Positions 46,101 to 55,348 are shown, counted from the stretch's first letter. The stretch: DNA of 64,000 nucleotides from Giesbergeria sp. (GCF_028686475.1 NZ_JAQUCA010000013.1:1-64000); one strand, 5' to 3'. Numbers and translations are program-made. The notes: generated by a model not told the origin, from the sequence alone.

Positions 46101-46522
46101 TGCCAGCATCTCAGGTACCCCACTGGGTGGCGACTTGGCACCCTGAACCCTCTTGGCTCCACCTGGCACCTGCACAGCGCGACGATTTACCGCTGCTGTT
46201 TGCGGTGGTAGAGCATCGTGCTTGGGTTGCAGGCATGATTGGCTACCTGCGCGGTGAGCGTGCCACTTGGCCAGAGTTGAATTTGCAAAACTGCCGCTTT
46301 AGCCATTGGTTGCGCTACGAAGGTGGGCACGAGCGCCATGCAGGCAATGCCCTGTTGGCAGAAATTGAGCAATTGCACCAACAAATCCATGCCTATGCCG
46401 CCGCGCTGCTTGCGCTGGCAGAGCAAGGGCCAGCAGACAGTGTGCTGGAGCAGCGTATTCCGAAGATGTACGTGCTGCGCGATACGCTGTCAGAAAAATT
46501 GCTACAACTGCTCGATGTTTAA
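43127..46522 (+). CDS. PAS-GGDEF-EAL cyclic-di-GMP protein with C-terminal CZB-like zinc domain
   Basis: A 1131-residue membrane protein. TM1 is at ~8-32, a periplasmic sensor at ~40-285 is followed by TM2 (LVGIFVPSLLALLVVGLMAL), then two PAS domains (~335-440 and ~450-570). GGDEF (RIGGDEFVAVL) and EAL (VEALIRWLHPERG, DDFGTGYSSL) domains follow. The RxxD inhibitory site before GGDEF is lacking (REGS). Residues ~1025-1100 (HRAWVAGMIGYLRG, NCRFSHWLRYEGGHERHAG) look like a CZB zinc-binding domain. It could make or degrade cyclic-di-GMP in response to zinc or redox. No start-codon Shine-Dalgarno is obvious. Confidence 0.88.
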   Translation: MLSSEAQRRSILWLLSAVVLALGWMSALGFTLWRLREDALNNGLAQAVIHARHFEEHLTQTLQLIEFAAESISSSHQNGMEPKNLGPRLRELLRPMPYLRSIAVLDEHGQVLDSSNPANIGIVLNLQGFYPAHNPEAPILRVGLPWQGRDFVSASAVTQAVALSPTEPHLVPILRKLSGTEKTRWLLTAINPDYFINYASNLMDAGQGYVQWLRYDDVLLMSALPHERAGTQGAAGDVGQGIARNEQGVLRQQLPTGQSVLTAYRVSSHFPMVVAAQINRDAILAQWASEARRLVGIFVPSLLALLVVGLMALRRQQRLAEQQAKLDEERSLAASVFESSSDAIIITTPDAQVLSVNSAFEQVTGYPLAQVLGTNPRFMASGVQDSAFYVQMWACLLRHGHWEGEIVNRHRQGQLYTALLRIAAVKDAAQRLRHYVGTIIDVTEKNAAQEQLKLAASVFSHAREGIMITSPQGDIIEVNAAFSHITGYSREEVVGNNSKMLSSGRQGADFYAGMWTELANHGRWTGEIWNRRKSGEVYAEMLTISAVYDAHGKILRYVALFSDISQQKENEKRLEHIGHYDALTGLPNRVLLADRLRQAMVQALRNTKKLAVVFLDLDGFKAINDTYGHAMGDKLLIELASRMQRVLREGSTIARIGGDEFVAVLADLSQHEAAGIVLERLLLVAAQPVLTDGIVLQVSASVGVAFFPQAEEVDADQLLRQADQAMYQAKVTGKNRYHVFDAEQDRHLRGHHEDLENIRQALQKNEFALYYQPKVNMRTGEVVGVEALIRWLHPERGILVPAAFLPTLENDELAVQMGEWVLETAIRQIETWKAQGLSLSVSVNMDALQLQQPDFVTRLQHLLLLHPHIGPGDLELEVLETNALEDIPGISRLMDVCHEMGIGFALDDFGTGYSSLTYLRRLPAKLLKIDQSFVRDMLDDPDDMAILEGVLGLARVFRRQVIAEGVETIAHGLMLLRLGCEWGQGYAIARPMPASQVPHWVATWHPEPSWLHLAPAQRDDLPLLFAVVEHRAWVAGMIGYLRGERATWPELNLQNCRFSHWLRYEGGHERHAGNALLAEIEQLHQQIHAYAAALLALAEQGPADSVLEQRIPKMYVLRDTLSEKLLQLLDV

Positions 46523-46559
46523 TAAAGTAGGTTCGTCGTGTGCTGCTAAGGAGAAAAAA

Positions 46560-46994
46560 ATGGCGTATTTTGTTTGGGCTGATGACATGGTGATTGACAA
46601 TGGCCTGATTGACGAAGACCACCGCAAGCTGGTAGAACAGGTCAACACCTTGCACACCGCCACCACCGAGGGGCGTGGCAATGAAATTGTGGCCACCTTG
46701 TTGGCGCAAATCATTGCCGACACCGCAGAGCATTTGCGCCACGAAGAACATGAAATGGGCTTGGCGCACTTCCCTGACCTAGAGCGGCACAAAGACACCC
46801 ACCAATTGTTTTTGAATCAGTTGTACCAGCTGCAAAAAAAGCACCAAAGCGGCAGCATCACCGTAGCCTCCGAGCTATCTACCGCCCTGCGCGATTGGTT
46901 GTCTTTGCACATCCGGCGCAACGACAAAGAGTTACGCATTTTTTTAGAGAAAAAAAGACGCACAGACCGGGCGCTGGTGCGTGCGCTCAAGTGA
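46560..46994 (+). CDS. hemerythrin-family protein
   Basis: A 144-residue four-helix protein with diiron-type ligands: DEDHRKL, EHLRHEEHEM, HKDTHQLF and LSLHIRRND. Such proteins bind O2 or scavenge iron/NO. The ATG at 46560 has AAGGAG just upstream. It is 37 bases after the cyclic-di-GMP protein and likely co-transcribed. Its last eight bases overlap the convergent hemerythrin gene. Confidence 0.85.
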   Translation: MAYFVWADDMVIDNGLIDEDHRKLVEQVNTLHTATTEGRGNEIVATLLAQIIADTAEHLRHEEHEMGLAHFPDLERHKDTHQLFLNQLYQLQKKHQSGSITVASELSTALRDWLSLHIRRNDKELRIFLEKKRRTDRALVRALK

Positions 46995-47394
46995 TGCCTT
47001 GGGCTTTCAAAAAAGGCACATAGGTTTTGTCGGTACGCATGATGTGTTCTACCAGCCAGTGCTTTAGAAACTCCATGAGCTCGTAGGGTAGGTGCTGGCC
47101 GTCTTCAAAATCGGTCAGGGCATTCATGATGGTGCTGGTAAAGCGGTTGTGCTGCTCTTTGTGCGCTACGGTGTGGGGGTAATCGTGGCGCTCAAACCAT
47201 TCTTCTTCCATGATGAAGTGGTTCATGGTGTAGTCCATCAAACCTTCTAGCACATGGCCAATCGCGCCTCGGTTGGGCGTTTCTGCGGTCAGTGCATCAT
47301 GCAACTCATTGATTAAGTCAACCAGCACGCGGTGCTGCTCATCCACTTCTTGGATGCCCACAGCAATCGTATCGTTCCACGGCATGAATATCAT
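46987..47394 (-). CDS. bacteriohemerythrin
   Basis: A 135-residue hemerythrin with the complete set of diiron ligands: VDEQHRVLVD, NHFIMEEEWFERHDYP, HKEQHNRF and WLVEHIMRTD. It starts MIFMPWNDTIAVG, the common pattern (an internal Met at codon 4 is another start). It likely stores or delivers O2 in the cytosol, useful for the oxygenases of the window, though that link is only inference. Convergent with, and overlapping, the hemerythrin-like gene before it. Confidence 0.92.
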   Translation of the reverse strand: MIFMPWNDTIAVGIQEVDEQHRVLVDLINELHDALTAETPNRGAIGHVLEGLMDYTMNHFIMEEEWFERHDYPHTVAHKEQHNRFTSTIMNALTDFEDGQHLPYELMEFLKHWLVEHIMRTDKTYVPFLKAQGIT

Positions 47395-47587
47395 CCAAAC
47401 ACTCCTTAGCTGGGTTGGGGGTTACGGCCCATATCTCTCTAGCATTGCATGGTAAAGGTAGAAGCCCTACGGTTATCGCAGTGATTGACCGTTGTTTGGG
47501 CTTTGTTTGTCGTTTTGCACGCTAACATGGCTTTTTGTTGCCGATGTTACTTTTTGCCACCTTTGGCCAAACTCTGACGGCAGGCCA

Positions 47588-48481
47588 TTATCCTCTCGCG
47601 CTTTCGCCATCCAAGGCTGCAATCAACTCGGGCAGAAAGGCAGACAACTCGCCGGTGGTCAAGGCCCAGTCGGCATCAAAACCAGCTTCTTGCGCTGCTG
47701 ATTCGGCCAAAGCGGCATCGAGCCAAGCCAGTTTTTTCAGTTGCAGCCCTTCGGTCAGCACCAAAGACAGGCGGTCGGCCCAGCTCAGGGCCAAGCGGGT
47801 GGGTAGTTTGCCCGCTTCGATATGGGCGCGGATTTCGTCAATATCTAAGGGGTGGCGGGCGTAGCGCACCACGGCTTTGTCTTCGGCGCTGCTTTTGAGT
47901 TCGCATTCGCGGTCAATGCTAAAGCCCGGTGGTGGCTCTTGGCTGCACAGCCATTGGGCCATCGCAGTGGCGGGGGCGGTTTGCGTATCGAGCAGCCACA
48001 GCGACAGCCCCGGCAGGGCTTGCACCAAGGCACTGACTACCTCATCGGCCCGGCTTTGGCTGGCGCAGTCGAGCAGCACAAAACCGGCTTGCGGGTCTAT
48101 CCACAGGTGGATGTGGCCTTGGCGGGTAAAGGCTTGAGGCAGCAGGTCGAGCTTGGCTTCTTCTTTCAGGTCGCGGGTTTCGCGTTTGCCGGGTTTGCGT
48201 CCGGTGGTTTGTTGAATTTGGGCGGCTTTTTCTTGCACTTTGCGCGCCAACACGCTGGCGGGCAGCAGCTTGGTTTCGGTCATAAAGCGCAATATCCATT
48301 GGCCACCCACCGACTCGGCCAAGGGGCCGTGGGCTTCGCCACGTGGGGGTACCCAACCCCAAGCACGCTCTTGGGTAGCGCTGCACGGCATAAATGGCGC
48401 TGTGGCCAATGCAGCTTCGAGTTGCTGCAAGTCGATTGTCCAAGCGGGTGCGGTGCGATAAATGATGAGGTTTTTAAACAT
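47588..48481 (-). CDS. rdgC: recombination-associated protein RdgC
   Basis: A 297-residue DNA-binding protein with the family start MFKNLIIYR and SATQERAWGWVPPRG, plus KRETRDLKEEAKLDLLPQAF in the central part. RdgC forms a ring dimer on duplex DNA and restrains RecA. Length fits (about 300). Read in isolation between hemerythrin and an Spy-like gene; both flanks are short non-coding spacers. Confidence 0.95.
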   Translation of the reverse strand: MFKNLIIYRTAPAWTIDLQQLEAALATAPFMPCSATQERAWGWVPPRGEAHGPLAESVGGQWILRFMTETKLLPASVLARKVQEKAAQIQQTTGRKPGKRETRDLKEEAKLDLLPQAFTRQGHIHLWIDPQAGFVLLDCASQSRADEVVSALVQALPGLSLWLLDTQTAPATAMAQWLCSQEPPPGFSIDRECELKSSAEDKAVVRYARHPLDIDEIRAHIEAGKLPTRLALSWADRLSLVLTEGLQLKKLAWLDAALAESAAQEAGFDADWALTTGELSAFLPELIAALDGESARG

Positions 48482-48684
48482 GAAACAGATTTTTTTGCGG
48501 GGGCGATAAGGCCAGAGGCTGGCATGGTACGCGCTGCATGGTGTGCTGGGGACGCGGCTTTACCAAAGCGCAGCAGTGCTACATGACAGACTGACAAGCC
48601 GCGCGCATACTATGGCCTTGCAAAACATGTTCTCAATGCTGGCACGGGCGTGCTGGTGGTGTTTTTTGCCGAAAGGATTTCTTT

Positions 48685-49416
48685 ATGGCCTTCTGTCTTT
48701 CTCGCAAATTGCTGGCAACTGCGGTATTGGCCGCCTTGTCCCTGCCCGGTTGGGCGCAGTCTGATGCAGCAGCCCCAGCAGCCCCAGCAGCAGCTGTAAC
48801 CGCACCGGCAGCCGTTTCTGCCCCAGCGACTACCGAAGCGGCCAAACCAGTGGCCCGTTCTGGCCCACGCGCCCAACGTGGCGCGCCCGGTTACCAAAAG
48901 AAGCATCACCACTACCGCCAGCAGCGCGCCATGCGCGGTGACACGGCAGCAACTTGGCAAGAGCGCCGCGCCCAGCACCAAGTGCAGCTGAAAGAGCAAT
49001 TGCAACTAAGCCCCACGCAAGCAACTGCTTGGACAGAGTTCATGGCAGCAATGGAACCCACCCGCCATGCCCGTTTGGGCTGGGAAGGTATGGAGCAATT
49101 AAGCACCCCCGAGCGGGTGGACCGGATGCGCGCTCTGCGAATCCAGCACATGGCCGATGCCGACCGCCGAGGCGATGCCGTCAAGGCTTTTTATGCCCAG
49201 CTCAACCCAGCGCAGCAAAAAACCTTTGATGCCCACCACCTGGCTTACCAAAGCAACCACCAGCGCATGGCTGGCCCACGTGGGCGCGGCATGATGCCAG
49301 CAGCGGCTGATGGCACCGACCAGCGGGGCTGGAAGCACCCCGACTGCATGATGGATGGCAGTGGCCCCCGCCGCGATGGCAGTGGCCCACGCGGTTCAGC
49401 GCCAGCAGCTCCATAA
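48685..49416 (+). CDS. periplasmic Spy/CpxP-like LTXXQ-motif protein
   Basis: A 243-residue secreted protein. A signal peptide (ATAVLAALSLPGWAQ) leads to an Ala/Pro-rich linker and a helical region with LSPTQATAW and LNPAQQKTF, the repeated LTxxQ-like motifs of Spy/CpxP chaperones. The tail is rich in Gly, Arg and Pro with a basic His patch near the front (KKHHHYRQQ). It may protect periplasmic proteins or respond to metal stress. Length is above the 160 usual for Spy. Confidence 0.8.
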   Translation: MAFCLSRKLLATAVLAALSLPGWAQSDAAAPAAPAAAVTAPAAVSAPATTEAAKPVARSGPRAQRGAPGYQKKHHHYRQQRAMRGDTAATWQERRAQHQVQLKEQLQLSPTQATAWTEFMAAMEPTRHARLGWEGMEQLSTPERVDRMRALRIQHMADADRRGDAVKAFYAQLNPAQQKTFDAHHLAYQSNHQRMAGPRGRGMMPAAADGTDQRGWKHPDCMMDGSGPRRDGSGPRGSAPAAP

Positions 49417-49449
49417 GCCCCCGTGCGCTGCTACGGGCCTATGAGGCGC

Positions 49450-52400
49450 TCAAGGCTCGTACTGGTGTTGTTGGTGCTGGTGCAGCCAGTTTTCTAGCTG
49501 CAACTCAGGCAGGGGGCGGCTAAACAGGTAGCCCTGAAAGGTTTGGCAGCCTGCCTGCAACAGCACATCGCGTTGGGCGATGGTTTCCACGCCTTCCGCA
49601 ATCACGTTCAGGCCCAAACTGCGGCTCAGGCCAATGATGGTGTTGACGATGGCAGCATCGTTGGGGTCGGTGAGCAGGTCGCGCACAAAACTTTGGTCTA
49701 TCTTGAGCTGGTCTAGCGGCATCTTTTTCAGGTAGCTCAGGCTAGAGTAGCCGGTGCCAAAATCGTCCAAAGAAAATCCCACCCCGAGCTGGCCTAGCGC
49801 CTCCATCGTGGCGATGGTGGTGTCCATGTCTTCTACCAGCAGGCTTTCGGTCAGTTCTAGTTTCAGGTGGTGGGGCGGCGCTTGGGTGTCGTACAACACT
49901 TGGGCCACCTCTTGCACAAAACCCGTATTGCGAAACTGGCGCGAACTGACATTCACCGCCATGTTGATGTGGGACAGTTTGGGTTGGTGTTGCCAGCGCG
50001 CCAGCAAAATACAGGCGCTCTCTAGTACCCAGCGCCCTAGCACCAAGATGATGCCGGTTTCTTCGGCCAGCGGCACAAAATCGGCGGGCGAGACCATGCC
50101 GCGCTCGGGGTGCTGCCAGCGTACCAGCGCTTCAATGCCGACACATTGGTTCAAGTGGTTGACTTGGGGTTGGTAGTGCAACAAAAATTGGCCTTGGGCC
50201 GAGGCATTGCGTAAATCGGCCTCTAAGGCGGCGCGCGCCGTAACCACGGCCTGCATGTGCGGGTCAAAAAAGCGCAGGGTGTTGCGCCCGGCAGTTTTGG
50301 CTTGGTACATGGCCAAATCGGCCTGTTTGAGCAATTCGCCTACGCTGGTGCTGTCACCTTGAAAGGGGGCAATGCCAATGCTGGGGGTACTGCGGTATTG
50401 GTAGCCAGCCAGTTCGTAAGGCTGGCCCAAAGTGCTTAAAATTTTTTCGCCCACGCTGCGCGCACTCAGGGCCAAAGCGCCGGGGTCTGGCCCCAAAGCC
50501 TCTAACATCACCACAAACTCATCGCCGCCCAAACGGGCTACGGTGTCCACGCTGCGTACACAGGTATTGAGGCGCTGCGCCACCTGTTGCAGTAACTGGT
50601 CACCTTGGTCGTGGCCCAAAGTGTCGTTCAGGGTTTTGAAGTTGTCTAAATCAATAAACAGCAAGGCACCGCCTTGTTGCTTGCGCTGTGCGGCAGCCAA
50701 GGCTTGGTGCATACGCTCCAGCAGCAACATGCGGTTGGGCAGACCAGTGAGCGAGTCGTAAAAGGCCAAGCGCTGGATTTCACGCTCGGTGGCCTTGCGC
50801 TGGCGGATGTCGGTGTGGATGGCCAAGATGGACTCGGGCTGGCCGTCTTCGCCGCGCACCAGTGTCCAGCGTCCTTCGATGTCGATGGCGTGGCCGTCAC
50901 GGTGGTACTGCACGATTTCTCCGGTCCATTCGCCTTGCTGCAATACGGTTTCGGCGGCGCGGTAAAACAGGGTCGGGTCTTGGTAGAGCAGGGAGGCGAT
51001 GGAGTGCCCCAGCACCTGCCACTGTGGCCAGCCATAGACGCGCTCAGCGCTTTTGTTCCAGTAGGTGATGCGATGCTCTAGGTCATGCACGATGATGGCA
51101 TCTTGGGCTTTGTCTAGCAGCGATGCCTGCTGGCGAATGCGGGTGTCGGAGACTTGGCGCTCGATTTCGGCAGCGGCGCGGGCGGCAAAAATTTGCAGGG
51201 TAGAGATGACAAAATCAGGGTCGGCCAGTGGCTGGGTGAACAGCACAAAAATCATGCCGATGGTCTCACCCGAGCTATCGCACAGTTGTTGGCCCACATA
51301 GGCTTGGGCTTGCAAGCGTCCGGCAACGATGGGTGTGTTGGGGTAGAGGGCCGCCGCGCCTTCGGGCACCACATATTGGCGCTGTGTGAGCAGTTTGAGG
51401 CTGGGGGTGTCTGCTAAATCGTACTCTAGTGCGGGCAGCAACTGGCCTTCTATCACCATCGCCAAAGAGGCCACGCGGGCGGGTTTATCGTATTGCCGGG
51501 GTAGCAGGCGCATCACGCAACCGGCTTGGGCATCCAACACTTCGGCCATCTGGCTGGCCAGTTGCACAAAAAACTCGGTGCCGGTGGTGGTAGAAACAGC
51601 GGCGGCCACTTTAAGCACCGAGGCGTGCAGGCGTTGTTGTTCGCGCCGAGCGCGCAGGCTGGTAATGCCAAAGGCCAAATCGTTGGCCAAGTCTTGCAGC
51701 AGGCGGGCCTCTTGCTGGCTGATGTGCAGCACTTCGGGGGCGTAGAGGTAGAGCAGGCCAAAGGTGCGCTCGCCGTGGTGCAGGGGCAGGCTAATCACAC
51801 CATGAAAACCACTCGCCAACAGACGGGCAGACAGCTCGGCATAGATGGGTTCGGTGCGTACATCTTGCACAATCACCGGCTGGCCGGTGCGTACCGTGAT
51901 GCCCGAGGGGCCTTGGCCGTGCGGGTCGGTGTCAGACCACGATAGGTGTAAGCTGCTGAGGTAGTCGTCATAGTTGCCCGCATGGCTGACCACTTCGATG
52001 GTTTTGGCGGCATCGTCGCGCGCAAAGCCCACCCAGCCCAAGCGGTAGCCGCCAATTTCTACCGCAATGCGGCACACGGCCTCTAGCAGTTCAGGCTCGG
52101 TGGTGGCGCGCACCATTGCTTCGTTGCAAGCACCTAGCAGTTGTTGCGCCCGCCCCAAGCGGGCCAGCTCGCGCTGGGCGCGTAGGCGCTCGGTGATGTC
52201 GGTGGCCATGACCTGGCGGGCCGGGTAGCCATTGAACGAGATGTTGCGCGAGGAAACTTCGACATCAATCAGGTCGCCTTCTTTACGCAGGTGCTGGTGT
52301 TGCAAGCTGCGCTGGCCGGTGCCTTCTGGCCCCAAGGCCAGCACTTCGGCCCGAAACTGCGCCCGTTTTTCTGGCCGCCACAGGTCGGCCATGCTCATGC

Positions 52401-53952
52401 GTAACAGTTCGGCCTCGGTGTAGCCATACAGTGCCAGCATGGCCCGGTTGACGGCCAAAATACGCAGGCTTTCATCCAAGGCATAGACCCAAATCGGCTG
52501 TGGGTGGTAGTCAAACAGCAGCCGGTATTGTTGCTCGGAGGCGCGCAGTTGGATGGCCACTTGGCGCAGGTGCAGCAGTGCGCCCAAGGATTCGGCCAGC
52601 ATTTGCAGGTGTGCGGCATCGCGGGCGATAAAGCCGTGGTCGTGTTGGGCGTTGGCTTGTAGCAGGCCCACCACTTGGCCTTCTACGCGCAGTGGCGTGA
52701 CCAAGGTGGAGCGCACTTTGGCATCGCCGTGCATGGGGATGGCATCGCGGCAAAAGCTGCTGGCAGGGTTGCATTGCACGGTCTCGCCATGCAGTAGGCG
52801 TTGCCATGCGGCGCATTGGCGCAGGGGCATGGTGCGCCCCAGTGGGGCGGCATCGCGCCCAGCGCTGGCTTGGGCCACCAGTTCTTGGCCTTCAATCAGG
52901 TCTAGGCTGGCACTGCGGGCGCCGGTGATGTCTAGCGTGGCTTGCACTACCAAATTGAATAAATCGGCTTGGCTCAGTTCCAGGGCCGCCATGCTCTGTT
53001 GTACTTGTACCAAGGCGGCTTGGGTGTGCGCCTCGTGCAGGGCATCGAGGTGGGCTTGTTTGTCGGCGCTGATGTCGCGGATGCCACCCACCATACGCAG
53101 GGCTTGGCCAGAGGCATCGCGAATGACAAAGCCCCGGTCTTGCACCCAGATGGTGCTGCCATCGTCGCGCACGATGCGGTACTCGGCCATCCAAGCGGTG
53201 TCTTGTCCTTGGATGGCACCATACAGGGCTTTGACGATGCGGGCGCGTTCGGTGGGGTGAACGCGCTGCGCCCAGGCATCGGCATTGGGCATGGCTTGCT
53301 CGGCGGTCATGCCAAACAGGGTGCGGTAAGAGTCACTCCACCAAATGTGGCCGCTACGCACGTTCCAATCCCATACGGTGTCGGCGGTGGCGTTGGCGAC
53401 CAGATGGAAGCGCTCTTCGCTTAGGCGCAGGGCTTGGTGTTGGCGCCGCAGTTGCAATTGCGCCATGACTTGCTGCGCCAGCATGTGCAGGGCCGCACGT
53501 TGACCGGGGTCGAGTGCGCCGGGGCGGGTGTCCATTACCAGCAGGGTGCCGATGGTCAGACCCTCTGGGGCGATGAGAGGCGCACAGGCATAAAAGCAGA
53601 TATGCGGCGCGCCGGTGACGAAGGGGTTGTCTTTGAACAGGGGATGTTGGCGCGCGTCGGCAATTTCAATGACATCGTTGGCACCATCGAGCCAGTGCTT
53701 GCAAAAGGCGGCGCTCAAATCGGTTTGGCGCAACGCCAGCCCTACGCGGGCTTTGAACCATTGGCGCTGTTCGTCAATAAAATTGACTGCGGCCATCGGG
53801 GTGCCGCAAATGTGCGCCGCCAGTTGGGCCAATTGGTTAAAGGCTTCTTCTTCGGGGGTATCTAAGATAGCGTAGGCTTGCAGCAGCAGCTGGCGCTGTG
53901 CGTTGGTGCTGGCAAGCGATGTCATGCCCAAAGGAGGGTGCAGCGTCATCAT
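49450..53952 (-). CDS. multi-sensor GAF/PAS/GGDEF/EAL cyclic-di-GMP protein
   Basis: A 1500-residue cytosolic protein without membrane segments. From the N-terminus: GAF (~35-170), PAS (~180-310), GAF (~330-465), PAS (~475-600), two GAF domains (~610-970), PAS (~975-1100), GGDEF (ARLGGDEFVVML) and EAL (IEALVRWQHPERG, DDFGTGYSSL). RSVD five residues before GGDEF is an RxxD product-inhibition site, so cyclase activity with feedback is plausible; the EAL residues for hydrolysis are also present. At least seven sensory modules suggest several input signals. Start at 53952 or the adjacent Met at 53949. Confidence 0.9.
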   Translation of the reverse strand: MMTLHPPLGMTSLASTNAQRQLLLQAYAILDTPEEEAFNQLAQLAAHICGTPMAAVNFIDEQRQWFKARVGLALRQTDLSAAFCKHWLDGANDVIEIADARQHPLFKDNPFVTGAPHICFYACAPLIAPEGLTIGTLLVMDTRPGALDPGQRAALHMLAQQVMAQLQLRRQHQALRLSEERFHLVANATADTVWDWNVRSGHIWWSDSYRTLFGMTAEQAMPNADAWAQRVHPTERARIVKALYGAIQGQDTAWMAEYRIVRDDGSTIWVQDRGFVIRDASGQALRMVGGIRDISADKQAHLDALHEAHTQAALVQVQQSMAALELSQADLFNLVVQATLDITGARSASLDLIEGQELVAQASAGRDAAPLGRTMPLRQCAAWQRLLHGETVQCNPASSFCRDAIPMHGDAKVRSTLVTPLRVEGQVVGLLQANAQHDHGFIARDAAHLQMLAESLGALLHLRQVAIQLRASEQQYRLLFDYHPQPIWVYALDESLRILAVNRAMLALYGYTEAELLRMSMADLWRPEKRAQFRAEVLALGPEGTGQRSLQHQHLRKEGDLIDVEVSSRNISFNGYPARQVMATDITERLRAQRELARLGRAQQLLGACNEAMVRATTEPELLEAVCRIAVEIGGYRLGWVGFARDDAAKTIEVVSHAGNYDDYLSSLHLSWSDTDPHGQGPSGITVRTGQPVIVQDVRTEPIYAELSARLLASGFHGVISLPLHHGERTFGLLYLYAPEVLHISQQEARLLQDLANDLAFGITSLRARREQQRLHASVLKVAAAVSTTTGTEFFVQLASQMAEVLDAQAGCVMRLLPRQYDKPARVASLAMVIEGQLLPALEYDLADTPSLKLLTQRQYVVPEGAAALYPNTPIVAGRLQAQAYVGQQLCDSSGETIGMIFVLFTQPLADPDFVISTLQIFAARAAAEIERQVSDTRIRQQASLLDKAQDAIIVHDLEHRITYWNKSAERVYGWPQWQVLGHSIASLLYQDPTLFYRAAETVLQQGEWTGEIVQYHRDGHAIDIEGRWTLVRGEDGQPESILAIHTDIRQRKATEREIQRLAFYDSLTGLPNRMLLLERMHQALAAAQRKQQGGALLFIDLDNFKTLNDTLGHDQGDQLLQQVAQRLNTCVRSVDTVARLGGDEFVVMLEALGPDPGALALSARSVGEKILSTLGQPYELAGYQYRSTPSIGIAPFQGDSTSVGELLKQADLAMYQAKTAGRNTLRFFDPHMQAVVTARAALEADLRNASAQGQFLLHYQPQVNHLNQCVGIEALVRWQHPERGMVSPADFVPLAEETGIILVLGRWVLESACILLARWQHQPKLSHINMAVNVSSRQFRNTGFVQEVAQVLYDTQAPPHHLKLELTESLLVEDMDTTIATMEALGQLGVGFSLDDFGTGYSSLSYLKKMPLDQLKIDQSFVRDLLTDPNDAAIVNTIIGLSRSLGLNVIAEGVETIAQRDVLLQAGCQTFQGYLFSRPLPELQLENWLHQHQQHQYEP

Positions 53953-54290
53953 GGTCTAAATCCCTCTGCGGCTAGGAGGGTGGGCACCGCACAGCGCAAC
54001 AGGTAAAGCAAGAGCCTTGGCATGGATCGGATGGCGGCTGGCGCAGACGGTGGAACACAAGGGCACACAAAGAGGGTTACGCTGGCCCCAGAGCGCAACG
54101 TGTCCAAGATACTACATGCACCATGCCGTATCGCAAACAGCAAAAGGTGGAGCAGAGCGCCATTTTTGCTATATAAAAAATAGCATATAAAGCGTTTAAT
54201 CGAAAGAGTTTAGGCTTATTTTATGCAAATCATCAGCGCCGATGGCCGTTGCAGTGGCGTGGAATACCCGCATACCTGCAAGCCTTGCCC
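53953..54290. other. intergenic region
   Basis: A 338-base interval between the multi-sensor gene and the NlpC/P60 gene. It includes an AT-rich block (54165-54230) with a weak GCTAT/ATAGC inverted repeat. I see no gene or firm regulatory site. Confidence 0.4.
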
Positions 54291-54812
54291 TTAGGGGCGC
54301 AAAAAAGCCACCTGCTGGGCGGCCCAATAGCGTGCCTGCAAGTGGTCTAGCCGCACTTTTCCGCCGCTGGACGGTGCATGAACAAACCGGCCTTGGCCGA
54401 CATAAATGCCCGCATGGGTAGGCTGCTGGCCTTGGCCAAACAACACCAAATCGCCGGTGCGCCGCTGCTCGCGTGGTACCTGCTGGCCCCATTGGGCCAA
54501 TTGGGCCACGGTGCGCGGTGGGGCTTGGGTGGTGCGCGCCCGATAGACATAGCCAATCAGGCCACTGCAATCAAACCCGCCATCGGGGGTGTTGCCGCCA
54601 TACCGGTAGGGCGTGCCCACCAGCCCCAGCGCATGGATGGCAATGTCGTGCGCCATTTCTGAAGACAAACGCCCGCCCTGTGCGCTACTGGCTGGGGGGC
54701 GCGCCAAAGACGGGGACGACACCGGTGGCGCAGAGCTGCAAGCGGCCAGTGCCAGCGCCAACGCTGGCCCGGCCCAACGCCCTACGGCGACCCCTAAGCG
54801 CTGCCCGCACAT
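54291..54812 (-). CDS. NlpC/P60 family lipoprotein (peptidoglycan endopeptidase)
   Basis: A 173-residue lipoprotein with the lipobox LAACSS near residue 24. The catalytic domain has GFDCSGLIGYVY (nucleophile Cys) and GRFVHAPSSGGKV (His), plus THAGIYVG. It would cleave peptide cross-links of murein at the outer membrane. Shorter than many homologues but the core is complete. It lies next to the universal stress protein gene in the same direction. Confidence 0.9.
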   Translation of the reverse strand: MCGQRLGVAVGRWAGPALALALAACSSAPPVSSPSLARPPASSAQGGRLSSEMAHDIAIHALGLVGTPYRYGGNTPDGGFDCSGLIGYVYRARTTQAPPRTVAQLAQWGQQVPREQRRTGDLVLFGQGQQPTHAGIYVGQGRFVHAPSSGGKVRLDHLQARYWAAQQVAFLRP

Positions 54813-54815
54813 GGT

Positions 54816-55241
54816 TTAACGCACAATCATGACCGGCACCGTGCTTTGCGCCAGCACCTTGGTGGTGATAGAACCCATCACCAGAGTTGCCAACGCCCCA
54901 TGCCCGTGCGAACCCATGACCAGCAAATCAAACTGCTTGTTCGCCGATGCCACCTCGGCAATGGTTTCGGCAATGTGGCCCACTTTGGCAATGGTTTGCA
55001 GCGCTACCCCTTTGGTGGCCATAAACTTGACCACTGGGTCTAGCACCTTTTGGTTTTCCTCGGCGTAATAATCTTCGACCAGCTCTTTGCTCAAAGAGGC
55101 GCGGGCATGGGCTGGCAAGGGCGGGTGTACCGTCAGGGCGGTGTAGTGGTGGCCGCTACCCAAAAGCTCCTCGTGGGCGGCCAAGTAAGCCAGCATTTTC
55201 TTGGTAAAAGGGCTGCCATCGACGGCCAATAAAATGTTCAA
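54816..55241 (-). CDS. universal stress protein
   Basis: A 141-residue UspA-fold protein (start MNILLAVDGSPFTKK). The ATP-binding G-2x-G-9x-G(S/T) pattern is present in GSHGHGALATLVMGSITTK. Such proteins bind ATP or act without it during stress. The gene is 3 bases from the NlpC/P60 start on the same strand, so the two may be co-transcribed. Specific function not determinable. Confidence 0.93.
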   Translation of the reverse strand: MNILLAVDGSPFTKKMLAYLAAHEELLGSGHHYTALTVHPPLPAHARASLSKELVEDYYAEENQKVLDPVVKFMATKGVALQTIAKVGHIAETIAEVASANKQFDLLVMGSHGHGALATLVMGSITTKVLAQSTVPVMIVR

Positions 55242-55348
55242 TTTGCTGCTCCTGTTGGGTAAAAAATGCGCTTGTTGGCCATCATACGGCGGCTTTTGGC
55301 CACCGTACAGGCATGTCCCCCGCCCCAGTCTTGGTACATTGCCATACC

